This document shows, in pieces, positions 8,385-14,508 of a DNA stretch of 21,869 nucleotides. Every line of letters begins with the position of its first letter. The stretch's first letter is position 1. The notes beneath the pieces are model-generated. The model saw only the letters and a program-made list of their open reading frames with translations, did no database searches and was not told the origin of the DNA. The stretch spans positions 1 to 21,869 of the forward strand of contig HF997869.1 of assembly GCA_000433635.1 (NCBI GenBank). The letters run 5' to 3'. The stretch is from Ruminococcus sp. CAG:254. Lineage in GTDB: Bacteria; Bacillota; Clostridia; Oscillospirales; Ruminococcaceae. Both the position numbers and the translations under genes were made by a program.

Positions 8385-8405
8385 AGCGGAAATTTCTGCT
8401 ATAAT
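8385..8405 (+). promoter_or_regulatory. Extended -10 promoter with overlapping palindrome, upstream of the small peptide genes
   Basis: TATAAT at 8400-8405 preceded by TG (8397-8398) makes an extended -10 box; no good -35 box is seen at the standard distance. Directly upstream and sharing one base with the -10 is a 16 bp palindrome with one mismatched pair, AGCGGAAATTTCTGCT (8385-8400), placed where a repressor or activator would act. It is the only promoter-like sequence between the glgP terminator and the peptide genes. Confidence 0.6.
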
Positions 8406-8464
8406 CAATACAGAACAACAACTAAAACGATTTCAATCGATTATAAATTACAGGAGGATGATTC

Positions 8465-8623
8465 ATGATGAAATTGACAACCACTCGTTCCATTGCTGCA
8501 TTGGTTGCAGCTCTGTTGCTGTCTATTACTTGCCTGACTATTGGTAGCATGGCTCTGACTGCAACGCAGACAGACACACCAATGATTACAGCAAGCATCC
8601 AAGAAGAAGAAACACCCCTGTAA
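8465..8623 (+). CDS. Small secreted peptide with C-terminal EEETPL tail (first of a pair)
   Basis: A 52 aa open reading frame with a strong AGGAGG seven bases before ATG 8465 (ATG 8468 is the next codon). Residues 1-30 look like a Sec signal peptide: KLTTTR, a hydrophobic core (AALVAALLLSITCLTIG) and a possible cleavage site after SMA. The predicted mature part is only about 22 residues, ending IQEEETPL. The next gene ends IDEEETPL with different synonymous codons, which argues that both are real and under selection at protein level. No known family is recognised. There is no LPxTG motif, membrane anchor or cysteine in the mature part. Too short for many gene callers. Confidence 0.7.
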   Translation: MMKLTTTRSIAALVAALLLSITCLTIGSMALTATQTDTPMITASIQEEETPL

Positions 8624-8642
8624 CCCAAGGAGGTTGATGGTT

Positions 8643-8861
8643 ATGAAAAAGCAAGTTCTTGCAGTGAGTGCTGCATTATTCTTATCTGCTGTTTGTCTGG
8701 GGGCAATGCGTACCGTTCCGGCAAGGGCAGCTGCACAGGAAACCGCAGCGGTTGCAATTTGCGGTACTGTAATTGTCCAACAAAATCAAGTTCCAGAACT
8801 GCCGTCTTACACAGACCCTGTGATGGAAACAACCATTGACGAAGAAGAAACTCCGCTGTAA
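8643..8861 (+). CDS. Small secreted peptide with C-terminal EEETPL tail (second of a pair)
   Basis: A 72 aa protein whose ATG 8643 lies nine bases after AAGGAGG; the gap to the first peptide gene is 19 bases, so they are cotranscribed. The N-terminus MKKQVLAVSAALFLSAVCLGA is a clear Sec signal sequence, with cleavage likely near ARAAA. The mature part (about 40 residues) contains one cysteine (AICGTV), a proline-rich stretch (VPELPSYTDPVMETT) and the end IDEEETPL, shared with the upstream peptide. Not recognised as a known family. Acidic tails ending in E/D-x-PL are seen just before sortase motifs in clostridial surface proteins, but here the protein simply stops. Function unknown. Confidence 0.75.
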   Translation: MKKQVLAVSAALFLSAVCLGAMRTVPARAAAQETAAVAICGTVIVQQNQVPELPSYTDPVMETTIDEEETPL

Positions 8862-8882
8862 AGATTCCATTTCTGTTCATAA

Positions 8883-8923
8883 AAAAAAGAGCACCTTTCT
8901 CAAAACGAAAGGTGCTCTTTTTT
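8883..8923. terminator. Bidirectional terminator between the peptide genes and the zinc-ribbon gene
   Basis: A perfect 17 bp stem (8883-8899 with 8907-8923) whose arms begin with six A and end with six T, so it can terminate on both strands. It serves the peptide genes (plus) and the convergent zinc-ribbon/TPM gene (minus). Confidence 0.93.
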
Positions 8924-8937
8924 GGTATCTGTTTTTT

Positions 8938-9723
8938 TTATTCTTCCGGCAAGGTATCATGCCAGCCAATTTCCCCATCGGATTCATAGAGATATTGCCC
9001 CGTATCGCTGTCCTGTACATAGTATCCGTCTGGAATGCCCTCCTGATAGGTTTCTTCCAGTGCGGTACAAAACAGCTCCACCCGCCGCAATGTGGTAGCT
9101 TGTTCCAGTTCGCACGCCGCATTCACCTGAGCGAAAATCTCTGCAATCCGATTGTAATCAGGGGCATTGGTATAATATAGCTGTGCTGCCCCATAGGTTA
9201 GAAAATAGTCGTGAGAATTGTATGTTTGCCCCGGTTCTGGTTCGGTCAAATCTAAGTAGAGAAATACGCCGTCTGCTGCATCGGGGAATTGCTCTGTAAA
9301 GTCTGCAATCGCCTGTTCTCGTGCGGTGTCATCATCTGGAATTGGCTCATCTGAAAGCTGAATGCCAACTGGCATTTGAATCATCGTGCTGACTTCCTGT
9401 AAACGATTACAGAGGGCTTGTCGGTCTGCTTCGGAATCTATCACATCTTCTGACCAGAGCAGGGCTGCTGTTCCGCCATTCCAGACCTGCGGAGCAGGCA
9501 AAACAGAGGATTCCGGTTCTGTTGGCTGCGGTGCATGCATCGCATACAGAGCAATGCCGATAATTAATAGGATGGGGAGCAGAATCAATGACACCAGCCA
9601 GAATCGAAACGGATGTTTCTGTGAAACGGGTGTTTCTGTGTGCAGTGCTGGCAATAATTGCCCACAGTTGTCACAATAGATGGATTTTGATTGCTGCTGT
9701 GCACCACAGTAAGGGCAAGTCAT
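8938..9723 (-). CDS. Zinc-ribbon membrane protein with TPM-like extracellular domain
   Basis: A 261 aa protein. Residues 1-22 are a zinc ribbon with C3, C6, C17 and C20 (CPYCG...YCDNCG), followed by one membrane helix (about 41-61). The extracytoplasmic part contains SEADRQALCNRLQEVS, then FPDAADGVFLYLDL and YFLTYGAAQLYYT, a layout resembling TPM-fold (YgcG-type) domains that follow zinc ribbons in Firmicutes. The TPM call is by pattern and is moderate. I start at ATG 9723 (AAGGAGTG upstream); a longer reading to 9777 would run into the repeat region. It ends PEE shortly before the bidirectional terminator. The promoter is unclear because the upstream sequence is repeat copy A. Role unknown. 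Confidence 0.8.
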   Translation of the reverse strand: MTCPYCGAQQQSKSIYCDNCGQLLPALHTETPVSQKHPFRFWLVSLILLPILLIIGIALYAMHAPQPTEPESSVLPAPQVWNGGTAALLWSEDVIDSEADRQALCNRLQEVSTMIQMPVGIQLSDEPIPDDDTAREQAIADFTEQFPDAADGVFLYLDLTEPEPGQTYNSHDYFLTYGAAQLYYTNAPDYNRIAEIFAQVNAACELEQATTLRRVELFCTALEETYQEGIPDGYYVQDSDTGQYLYESDGEIGWHDTLPEE

Positions 9724-9764
9724 GCGAAACACTCCTTTTTTGATGAAATAAGGCTGTAAGTAAC

Positions 9765-10035
9765 GAGCCGCAGGCAAACAAAAGTTTTTTAATCCAACAA
9801 TTTTTCAAAAATGTTGGCGAGGTTCAGGGCGAGCAGCCCACATTTGCGGAACAAATCAAACTGGCACAATCAATGCAACAAAAATCTAAGAGTAAATCGG
9901 AAGAATCGCAATTGCCTTCAAAATCAGAAGGTTGTAATGAGAGATAAGGTTTCAGGGGCAATTGCGATTCCCAGGCAAGCTGGAGATGTGCCCCAGCCTT
10001 GCCAAACCGCATTCGGGTGGTATTTCTAGAAACGA
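9765..10035 (+). repeat. Structured repeat, copy A (direct)
   Basis: First of three copies of a roughly 270 bp unit. In order: GAGCCGCAGGCAA start; hairpin 2, CCAACA/TGTTGG around an A/T-rich stem (9794-9817); hairpin 3, GGGC-GAGCA-GCCC; a long-range inverted repeat of 14 bp (9903-9916 with 9957-9970); a GC-rich hairpin (9974-10003); and the 3' block TTCGGGTGGTAT. Copy B begins 284 bp later. The copy starts only about 40 bases upstream of the minus-strand zinc-ribbon gene. No convincing protein is encoded. The unit orientation (plus) is arbitrary. Confidence 0.85.
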
Positions 10036-10048
10036 GGTTCCCAATTAT

Positions 10049-10320
10049 GAGCCGCAGGCAACCAAAAGTTTTTTGATCCAGCAATTTTTCAAAAATGCTG
10101 GCGAGGTGTGGGCGAGCAGCCCACATTTGCGGAGCAAATAACAGAACTGAACAATGAAATCAAACAAAAATCTAAGAGAAAATCGAAAGAATCGCAATTG
10201 CCTTCAAATAAAAAAGGTTGTAGTAAAATACAAGGTTTCAGGGGCAATTGCGATTCCCAAGCAAGCTTGGGGATGTGCCCCAGCCTTGCGAAACCGGATT
10301 CGGGTGGTATTCCTAAGAAC
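10049..10320 (+). repeat. Structured repeat, copy B (direct)
   Basis: Direct repeat of copy A with the same order of elements. Hairpin 2 is CCAGCA/TGCTGG (10078-10083 with 10096-10101), a paired change relative to copy A. Hairpin 3 is a perfect 7 bp stem TGTGGGC/GCCCACA (10107-10113 with 10119-10125). The long-range 14 bp arms are 10189-10202 and 10243-10256, identical to copy A. The GC-rich hairpin spans 10261-10289 and pairs with one mismatch and one G-T wobble on the plus strand. Sequence between the arms has drifted from copy A, while the arms have not. Confidence 0.85.
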
Positions 10321-10365
10321 AATGTTTTGCATGAAACAATGAAAGAATGACTCCTAGAGAAAACA

Positions 10366-10630
10366 ATCTTCAGCGTCCGGCAAAAGGGGGTTTCACCCCT
10401 GCTTTTGCCTGCCAGCGTGCTGCAATTGCCCCGTTGCCTTGTCTGAATTTGCAACCTTCATCCTTATCATTCAACTTTGTTCGAATTGGAAAGTTTCAAA
10501 AAATGCAATTGCAGCAGGGAAAACAAGTTGCAAAATTCAATTTGCTTCGCAAATGTGGGCTACTCGCCCACACCTCGGCAGCATTTTTGAAAAACTGCTG
10601 CATCGAAAAACTTTCCATTGCCTGCGGCTC
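10366..10630 (-). repeat. Structured repeat, copy C (inverted, diverged)
   Basis: Third copy in the opposite orientation, so its 3' end faces that of copy B. The first 95 bases (10630 down to about 10535) match A and B well. Beyond this the sequence has diverged, but the architecture is kept: hairpin 2 is GCAGCA/TGCTGC (10578-10583 with 10596-10601), the long-range arms are now TGCTGCAATTGC and its complement (10418-10429 with 10505-10516), and a GC-rich hairpin lies at 10379-10409. Several stem positions differ from A/B on both sides at once. The unit ends about 28 bases before the GNAT stop codon. Confidence 0.75.
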
Positions 10631-10657
10631 GCATTTTGCAACCAATATCCGTGCTAT

Positions 10658-11113
10658 TTATTCCGCTTCATCCAACGACAAAATCATTTCCTGATACGGC
10701 AAAACTTTATATCCCATCCGCTCATACAGTGCTTTCGCCCGCACATTGTCTGGCTCTACTTCCAATCGCAATTGTTTCGCTTTTCCTTTCCATTCCGCTG
10801 CAACAAACTGCAAAAATTGTCTGCCGATTCCCTGCGAACGAAATGCCTCCCGTACATACAGGCATTCTACCCAGATAATGATTCCACCTGCTTCCTGCTG
10901 CATCATTTGATTCAAAATTGCAAATCCTGCCGGTTCTCCATCCACTTCCATCAGATACCCAAACAAATAGGTATCTGCCTGTAAAAGCTCCTGAAACGTT
11001 GCAACATGGTGTGCCATTGGAATCGGATGACACACGGCGGAAGAATGAAAAAATTCCTCGCACATTTCATAAAATATAGGTTCATCTGCTGCTGTCAATT
11101 TCCGAATTGTCAT
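10658..11113 (-). CDS. GNAT family N-acetyltransferase
   Basis: A 151 aa single-domain acetyltransferase. The acetyl-CoA pyrophosphate loop is visible as RSQGIG (residues 92-97) after the strand IIIWVECLYV, and the C-terminal LEVEPDNVRAKALYERMGY is the usual GNAT motif B region. The acyl acceptor cannot be told from sequence. It starts 44 bases downstream of aguB with no terminator between, so the two are probably cotranscribed; a polyamine acceptor would fit that context but is only a guess. The nearest SD-like AAAGGAG is 16 bases before ATG 11113, so translation may be weak. Its 3' end abuts repeat copy C. Confidence 0.9.
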   Translation of the reverse strand: MTIRKLTAADEPIFYEMCEEFFHSSAVCHPIPMAHHVATFQELLQADTYLFGYLMEVDGEPAGFAILNQMMQQEAGGIIIWVECLYVREAFRSQGIGRQFLQFVAAEWKGKAKQLRLEVEPDNVRAKALYERMGYKVLPYQEMILSLDEAE

Positions 11114-11157
11114 GATAAATTCTGTCTTTCTCCTTTATGCTGTCTTGTGATTGAGTC

Positions 11158-12051
11158 TTAAATTTGTACTAGAATCGGGCTGCTGATTGCACCGTACTGC
11201 TCCGGTCGGCGGTCACGGAACAAGCCCCATTCCAAGCGGTCTTTCTGAATCGCATCCAAGTCAAATGTGTGCAGCAAAACAGTATCTTCGGTTCGTCCTG
11301 CCTGCTTTAAAACTGCTCCTGTCTGGTCGGTAATGAAAGATGTTCCGTAAAAGGTCAGTTCAGACTGCTGATTCTGATTTGCTTCACACGGTTCTACGGT
11401 TTCTGTTCCAATCCGATTTGCTGCAATTACAGGCATCAGATTTGCTGCTGCATGCCCCTGCATACACCGCTGCCAATGTCCAGAACTGTCCATACCCAAC
11501 AGCGGTTCTGAACCAATTGCAGTCGGATAGAATAACAATTCTGCTCCCTGCAATGCCATGCAGCGAGCCGTTTCCGGAAACCACTGATCCCAGCAGATGC
11601 CAACGCCAATGCAGCCATAACGAGTATTCCAGACCCGAAAACCAGTATCCCCCGGCGTAAAATAAAACTTCTCCTGATAAAAATGGTCATCCGGAATATG
11701 CGTCTTTCGATAGCAACCCAGTACAGAACCATCTGCATCTAAAACTGCAACGCTGTTGAAGGTATTATTTCCGGCACGTTCGTAAAAACTAATCGGCAGA
11801 ACCACTTGCAATTCCGCTGCAACTTTCTGAAACCGCTGTACCGCCGGATTTTCTAACAGCGGCGTTGCATACTGATAATAATCATACTGCCGCTCCTGAC
11901 AGAAATACTGCCGTTCAAACAGCTCCGGCAATAAAATCACATTTGCCCCCTGTGCAGCTGCCTGCCGCACCAGCTGTTCTGCTCGTTCCAAATTATCTGT
12001 GACATCTCGGCTGCAATGCATCTGCACAGCTGCTACTGTTACCATTCTCAT
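11158..12051 (-). CDS. aguB: N-carbamoylputrescine amidase (nitrilase superfamily)
   Basis: A 297 aa cytosolic carbon-nitrogen hydrolase. The Glu-Lys-Cys triad is present: E43 in LLPELFE, K116 in YRKTHIPD and C153 in GICWDQWFPE. The sequence around these (QYFCQE, KFYFTPGDTGF, WFPETARCMALQGAE) matches the AguB subgroup, which converts N-carbamoylputrescine to putrescine, CO2 and ammonia. ATG 12051 has AAAGGAG seven bases upstream. The murA terminator ends just 7-20 bases before this ribosome site, so there is no room for a normal separate promoter. Agmatine deiminase (aguA), its usual partner, is not in the window. Subfamily call is good; the substrate was not tested. Confidence 0.92.
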   Translation of the reverse strand: MRMVTVAAVQMHCSRDVTDNLERAEQLVRQAAAQGANVILLPELFERQYFCQERQYDYYQYATPLLENPAVQRFQKVAAELQVVLPISFYERAGNNTFNSVAVLDADGSVLGCYRKTHIPDDHFYQEKFYFTPGDTGFRVWNTRYGCIGVGICWDQWFPETARCMALQGAELLFYPTAIGSEPLLGMDSSGHWQRCMQGHAAANLMPVIAANRIGTETVEPCEANQNQQSELTFYGTSFITDQTGAVLKQAGRTEDTVLLHTFDLDAIQKDRLEWGLFRDRRPEQYGAISSPILVQI

Positions 12052-12070
12052 GAAAAAACTCCTTTCGTTC

Positions 12071-12107
12071 AAAAAAAGCTGCCCACTTTTTCAAAAAGCA
12101 GGCAGCT
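12071..12107 (-). terminator. Terminator or attenuator between murA and aguB
   Basis: AGCTGCC/GGCAGCT (12077-12083 with 12101-12107) encloses an inner CTTTTTGAAAAAG stem and is followed on the minus strand by seven T. It follows the murA stop by about 20 bases, and the aguB ribosome site begins five bases after the T run. Confidence 0.85.
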
Positions 12108-12125
12108 GTTCCGGTTGTTCAATTC

Positions 12126-13409
12126 TTACAAGGCTTCCCGTAAGGTGGAAACCGGTGTGGAAACTTTTTGAATATCTGCTCCCACCTGCCGCAGCTTTTC
12201 ATCTAAACAAGAATACCCACGTTCAATGTGATAAATATCTTCAATCTCTGTAATGCCTTTTGCTGCCAGACCGGCAATGATCAACGCTGCACCTGCTCGC
12301 AAATCGCATGCCTTTACCGGTGCACCTGTCAGCTTTCCAGTCCCTTCGACAACGGCAACTTTCCCATCTACAGAAATATCTGCACCCATCCGGCGGAGTT
12401 CATCCACATAGCGGAATCGCTGTTCCCAGACCCCTTCTGTAATAATGCTTGTCCCCTCTGCCAAAGTCAGCAGCGTGGTAATTTGCGGCTGCATATCGGT
12501 CGGGAATCCCGGATGCGGCATCGTCTTGACGTTGGTGCGTACCAACGGACCATCGACCCAAACCCGTACGCTATCGTCAAATTCTTCAATGTTCACGCCG
12601 ATTTTCCGCAACTTCATGGTGATTGGTTCAAGGTGCTTCGGAATTACGTTCTTCACCAGCACATCGCCATGTGTTGCCGCAGCGGCAATCATAAATGTTC
12701 CGGCTTCAATCTGGTCTGGAATTACAGAATAGGTCGTTCCGTGGAGATACTGCACACCACGAACCTTGATGACATCCGTTCCTGCTCCCATAATATCTGC
12801 ACCCATGGAATTCAGGAAGTTGGCAAGGTCTACAATATGCGGTTCTTTTGCTGCATTTTCAATGACGGTCAAGCCCTCTGCCCGAACAGCTGCCAGCATG
12901 GCATTCATGGTTGCACCAACTGAAACCACATCTAAGTAAATCTGATTTCCGGTCAGCTTGTCTGCCGTCAAATCCACCATGCCGTGTTGAATGTCACACT
13001 TTGCACCCAGTGCAGAAAAGGCTTTCAGGTGCTGGTCAATCGGGCGGTCGCCTAACGGACATCCACCTGGCATTGAAACTCTGGCTTTGCCGAACTTGCC
13101 GAGCAGTGCCCCCAAGAAATAATAAGAAGCCCGCATTCTTCTGGCACTTTCATACGGCACACAGAAATTCTTCAGACCAACGGTCGAAATCCGAACGGTT
13201 GTCCGATTGATATAATCCACCTGTGCACCCATCTCATATAGAATCCGCAGGCTGATGGAAACATCGCTGATTTCCGGTACATTTTCCAAGATACAAGGTT
13301 CATCACACAATAAAACGGCTGGAATCAATGCAACTGCTGCATTCTTCGCCCCGCTGACTTCGATTTCACCGGACAGCCGATGTCCGCCATGAATTACAAA
13401 TTTATCCAC
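12126..13409 (-). CDS. murA: UDP-N-acetylglucosamine 1-carboxyvinyltransferase
   Basis: First committed enzyme of peptidoglycan synthesis; transfers enolpyruvate from PEP to UDP-GlcNAc in the cytosol. 427 aa, normal for MurA. Visible signatures: K22 and N23 in SGAKNAAVALIPA, the catalytic loop cysteine C117 in PGGCPLGDRPID (fosfomycin-sensitive type), FPTDMQPQ, and the C-terminal HIERGYSCLDEKLRQVGA. I start at GTG 13409, which has AAGGAG eight bases upstream and gives VDKFVIHGGHRLSGEIEVSG, the usual N-terminus; a longer frame to 13469 lacks a ribosome site. It lies 84 bases after the cyclophilin gene with no terminator between, so readthrough from that promoter is likely. Confidence 0.97.
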   Translation of the reverse strand: MDKFVIHGGHRLSGEIEVSGAKNAAVALIPAVLLCDEPCILENVPEISDVSISLRILYEMGAQVDYINRTTVRISTVGLKNFCVPYESARRMRASYYFLGALLGKFGKARVSMPGGCPLGDRPIDQHLKAFSALGAKCDIQHGMVDLTADKLTGNQIYLDVVSVGATMNAMLAAVRAEGLTVIENAAKEPHIVDLANFLNSMGADIMGAGTDVIKVRGVQYLHGTTYSVIPDQIEAGTFMIAAAATHGDVLVKNVIPKHLEPITMKLRKIGVNIEEFDDSVRVWVDGPLVRTNVKTMPHPGFPTDMQPQITTLLTLAEGTSIITEGVWEQRFRYVDELRRMGADISVDGKVAVVEGTGKLTGAPVKACDLRAGAALIIAGLAAKGITEIEDIYHIERGYSCLDEKLRQVGADIQKVSTPVSTLREAL

Positions 13410-13493
13410 TTTATTCTCTCCTTTTGCATCTGATACGGCTTTCTGACTCTTTCTTTTTTGCAGCCGCAAGCGACCTGCAAGTGCCTGAATGTG

Positions 13494-14246
13494 CTACGCT
13501 GCATCGTCCGAAGTCTCCGATGGTTCGGTAGCACTGGAGGCATACCAGTGCAGTTCACTGCCGTCATACGGTTCTACGGTCACGGAATCCATGATGATAG
13601 ACGTATACGGTTTATTGTTACTGTCTGTTTCCTGTTCTGAAATGGTGATGGCAACATCCAAACCGTCTACCACCTGTCCGAATACGGTATATTTTCCGTC
13701 CAGCCATGGAGCACCTCCAATGGTGGTATAGAGTTCTTTTTGTTCTTTCGTATAAGAGCCATCGCCGTGTTCTTCATACTGTTTCAGCGTGTCCATCGAA
13801 ACAGCACCGCCGGTTACAATATAGAACTGGCTGCCGTCTGTATCCGTTCCGCCGCTGTTGGCGTATGCAACTGCCCCTCGGACATGAATCAGGGAATCAT
13901 CTACGCCGCCATCAAACTTGCCGCCCCAGATGCTTTCTCCACCCGTTCCATCGCCTTTCGGGTCGCCGCCTTGAATCATAAAATTTTCAATCACCCGGTG
14001 AAATGGCAGACCATCATAATAGCCGTCCTTTGCATGCGTCACAAAATTCTCGCACGCCTTTGGCAGCAAATCAGAAAATACTTTGATTTTAATCGTGCCA
14101 TAGTCTTTCACATGGATGACAACCAATTCCTCGCCTTGTTCCGGGGCGGTAAAATTCTTGACCGCAGTTTCCTGCTGGCTGCCGCATCCCGTCAATCCCT
14201 CCAAAAGTAACACACTGCTCAACAGCAATGCTGGGATTTGTTTCAT
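13494..14246 (-). CDS. Cyclophilin-type peptidyl-prolyl cis-trans isomerase, lipoprotein
   Basis: A 250 aa exported foldase. The signal peptide ends in a lipobox, GLTGC with C21, so it should be anchored to the outer face of the membrane. The cyclophilin domain (about residues 40-230) has the full active site: FHRVIENFMIQGGDP, then a loop GDGTGGESIWG, and GSQFYIVTG. ATG 14246 has GAGGTG five bases upstream and is preferred over an upstream start in the same frame. It has its own strong promoter. It likely assists folding of secreted proteins. It is adjacent to a second cyclophilin-like gene that lacks the active-site residues. Confidence 0.95.
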   Translation of the reverse strand: MKQIPALLLSSVLLLEGLTGCGSQQETAVKNFTAPEQGEELVVIHVKDYGTIKIKVFSDLLPKACENFVTHAKDGYYDGLPFHRVIENFMIQGGDPKGDGTGGESIWGGKFDGGVDDSLIHVRGAVAYANSGGTDTDGSQFYIVTGGAVSMDTLKQYEEHGDGSYTKEQKELYTTIGGAPWLDGKYTVFGQVVDGLDVAITISEQETDSNNKPYTSIIMDSVTVEPYDGSELHWYASSATEPSETSDDAA

Positions 14247-14310
14247 ACTCTCACCTCTGTTATCCGGATTGGTTCGCCGGTTACACATAGTTTACATAAG
14301 AACACCCTTT

Positions 14311-14339
14311 ATTATACACGATTTTTCAGGGCTTGTAAA
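14311..14339 (-). promoter_or_regulatory. Sigma-A promoter of the cyclophilin lipoprotein gene
   Basis: TTTACA (14334-14339), 17 bp spacer, TATAAT (14311-14316) on the minus strand, about 65 bases upstream of the start. The rest of the 14247-14508 gap shows only a weak hairpin near 14388-14402 and no gene. Confidence 0.88.
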
Positions 14340-14508
14340 GTATCCCTACAGGATTTTTCCACGAATTTGTGATGTTTGACGGAAACAGAAAGCGTTCTGC
14401 TTTTTCTTTTGTCACAGCACCGTGCAAAAAACGAAATGTTTTTCTCTGAATTCGTATATTTTTCACAAAACAGGTAATTTTTAGAAAATCAACCAGATGT
14501 TTCACACA

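Noticed and set aside
8422..8628. Minus-strand 68-codon frame over the first peptide gene
   Set aside because: No ribosome site; the plus-strand peptide has a strong one, a signal sequence and a tail shared with its neighbour.
9824..10454. Minus-strand open frames of 100 and 121 codons in the repeats, sharing segments such as FEKLLDQKTF and LAWESQLPLKP
   Set aside because: The similarity comes from the DNA repeat; the frames start in one copy and run across the junction into the next, and stems change in a paired way that ignores codon position.
9765..10630. CRISPR array
   Set aside because: Three long repeats of about 270 bp, one inverted, with no short regular repeat-spacer pattern and no cas genes.
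10439..10984. Plus-strand open frame of 181 codons over repeat copy C and the GNAT gene
   Set aside because: The first part is repeat sequence and the rest is antisense to a clear acetyltransferase.
13410..13493. Hairpin TTGCAG/CTGCAA between the cyclophilin gene and murA as a terminator
   Set aside because: Only six pairs and followed by A rather than T on the transcribed strand.
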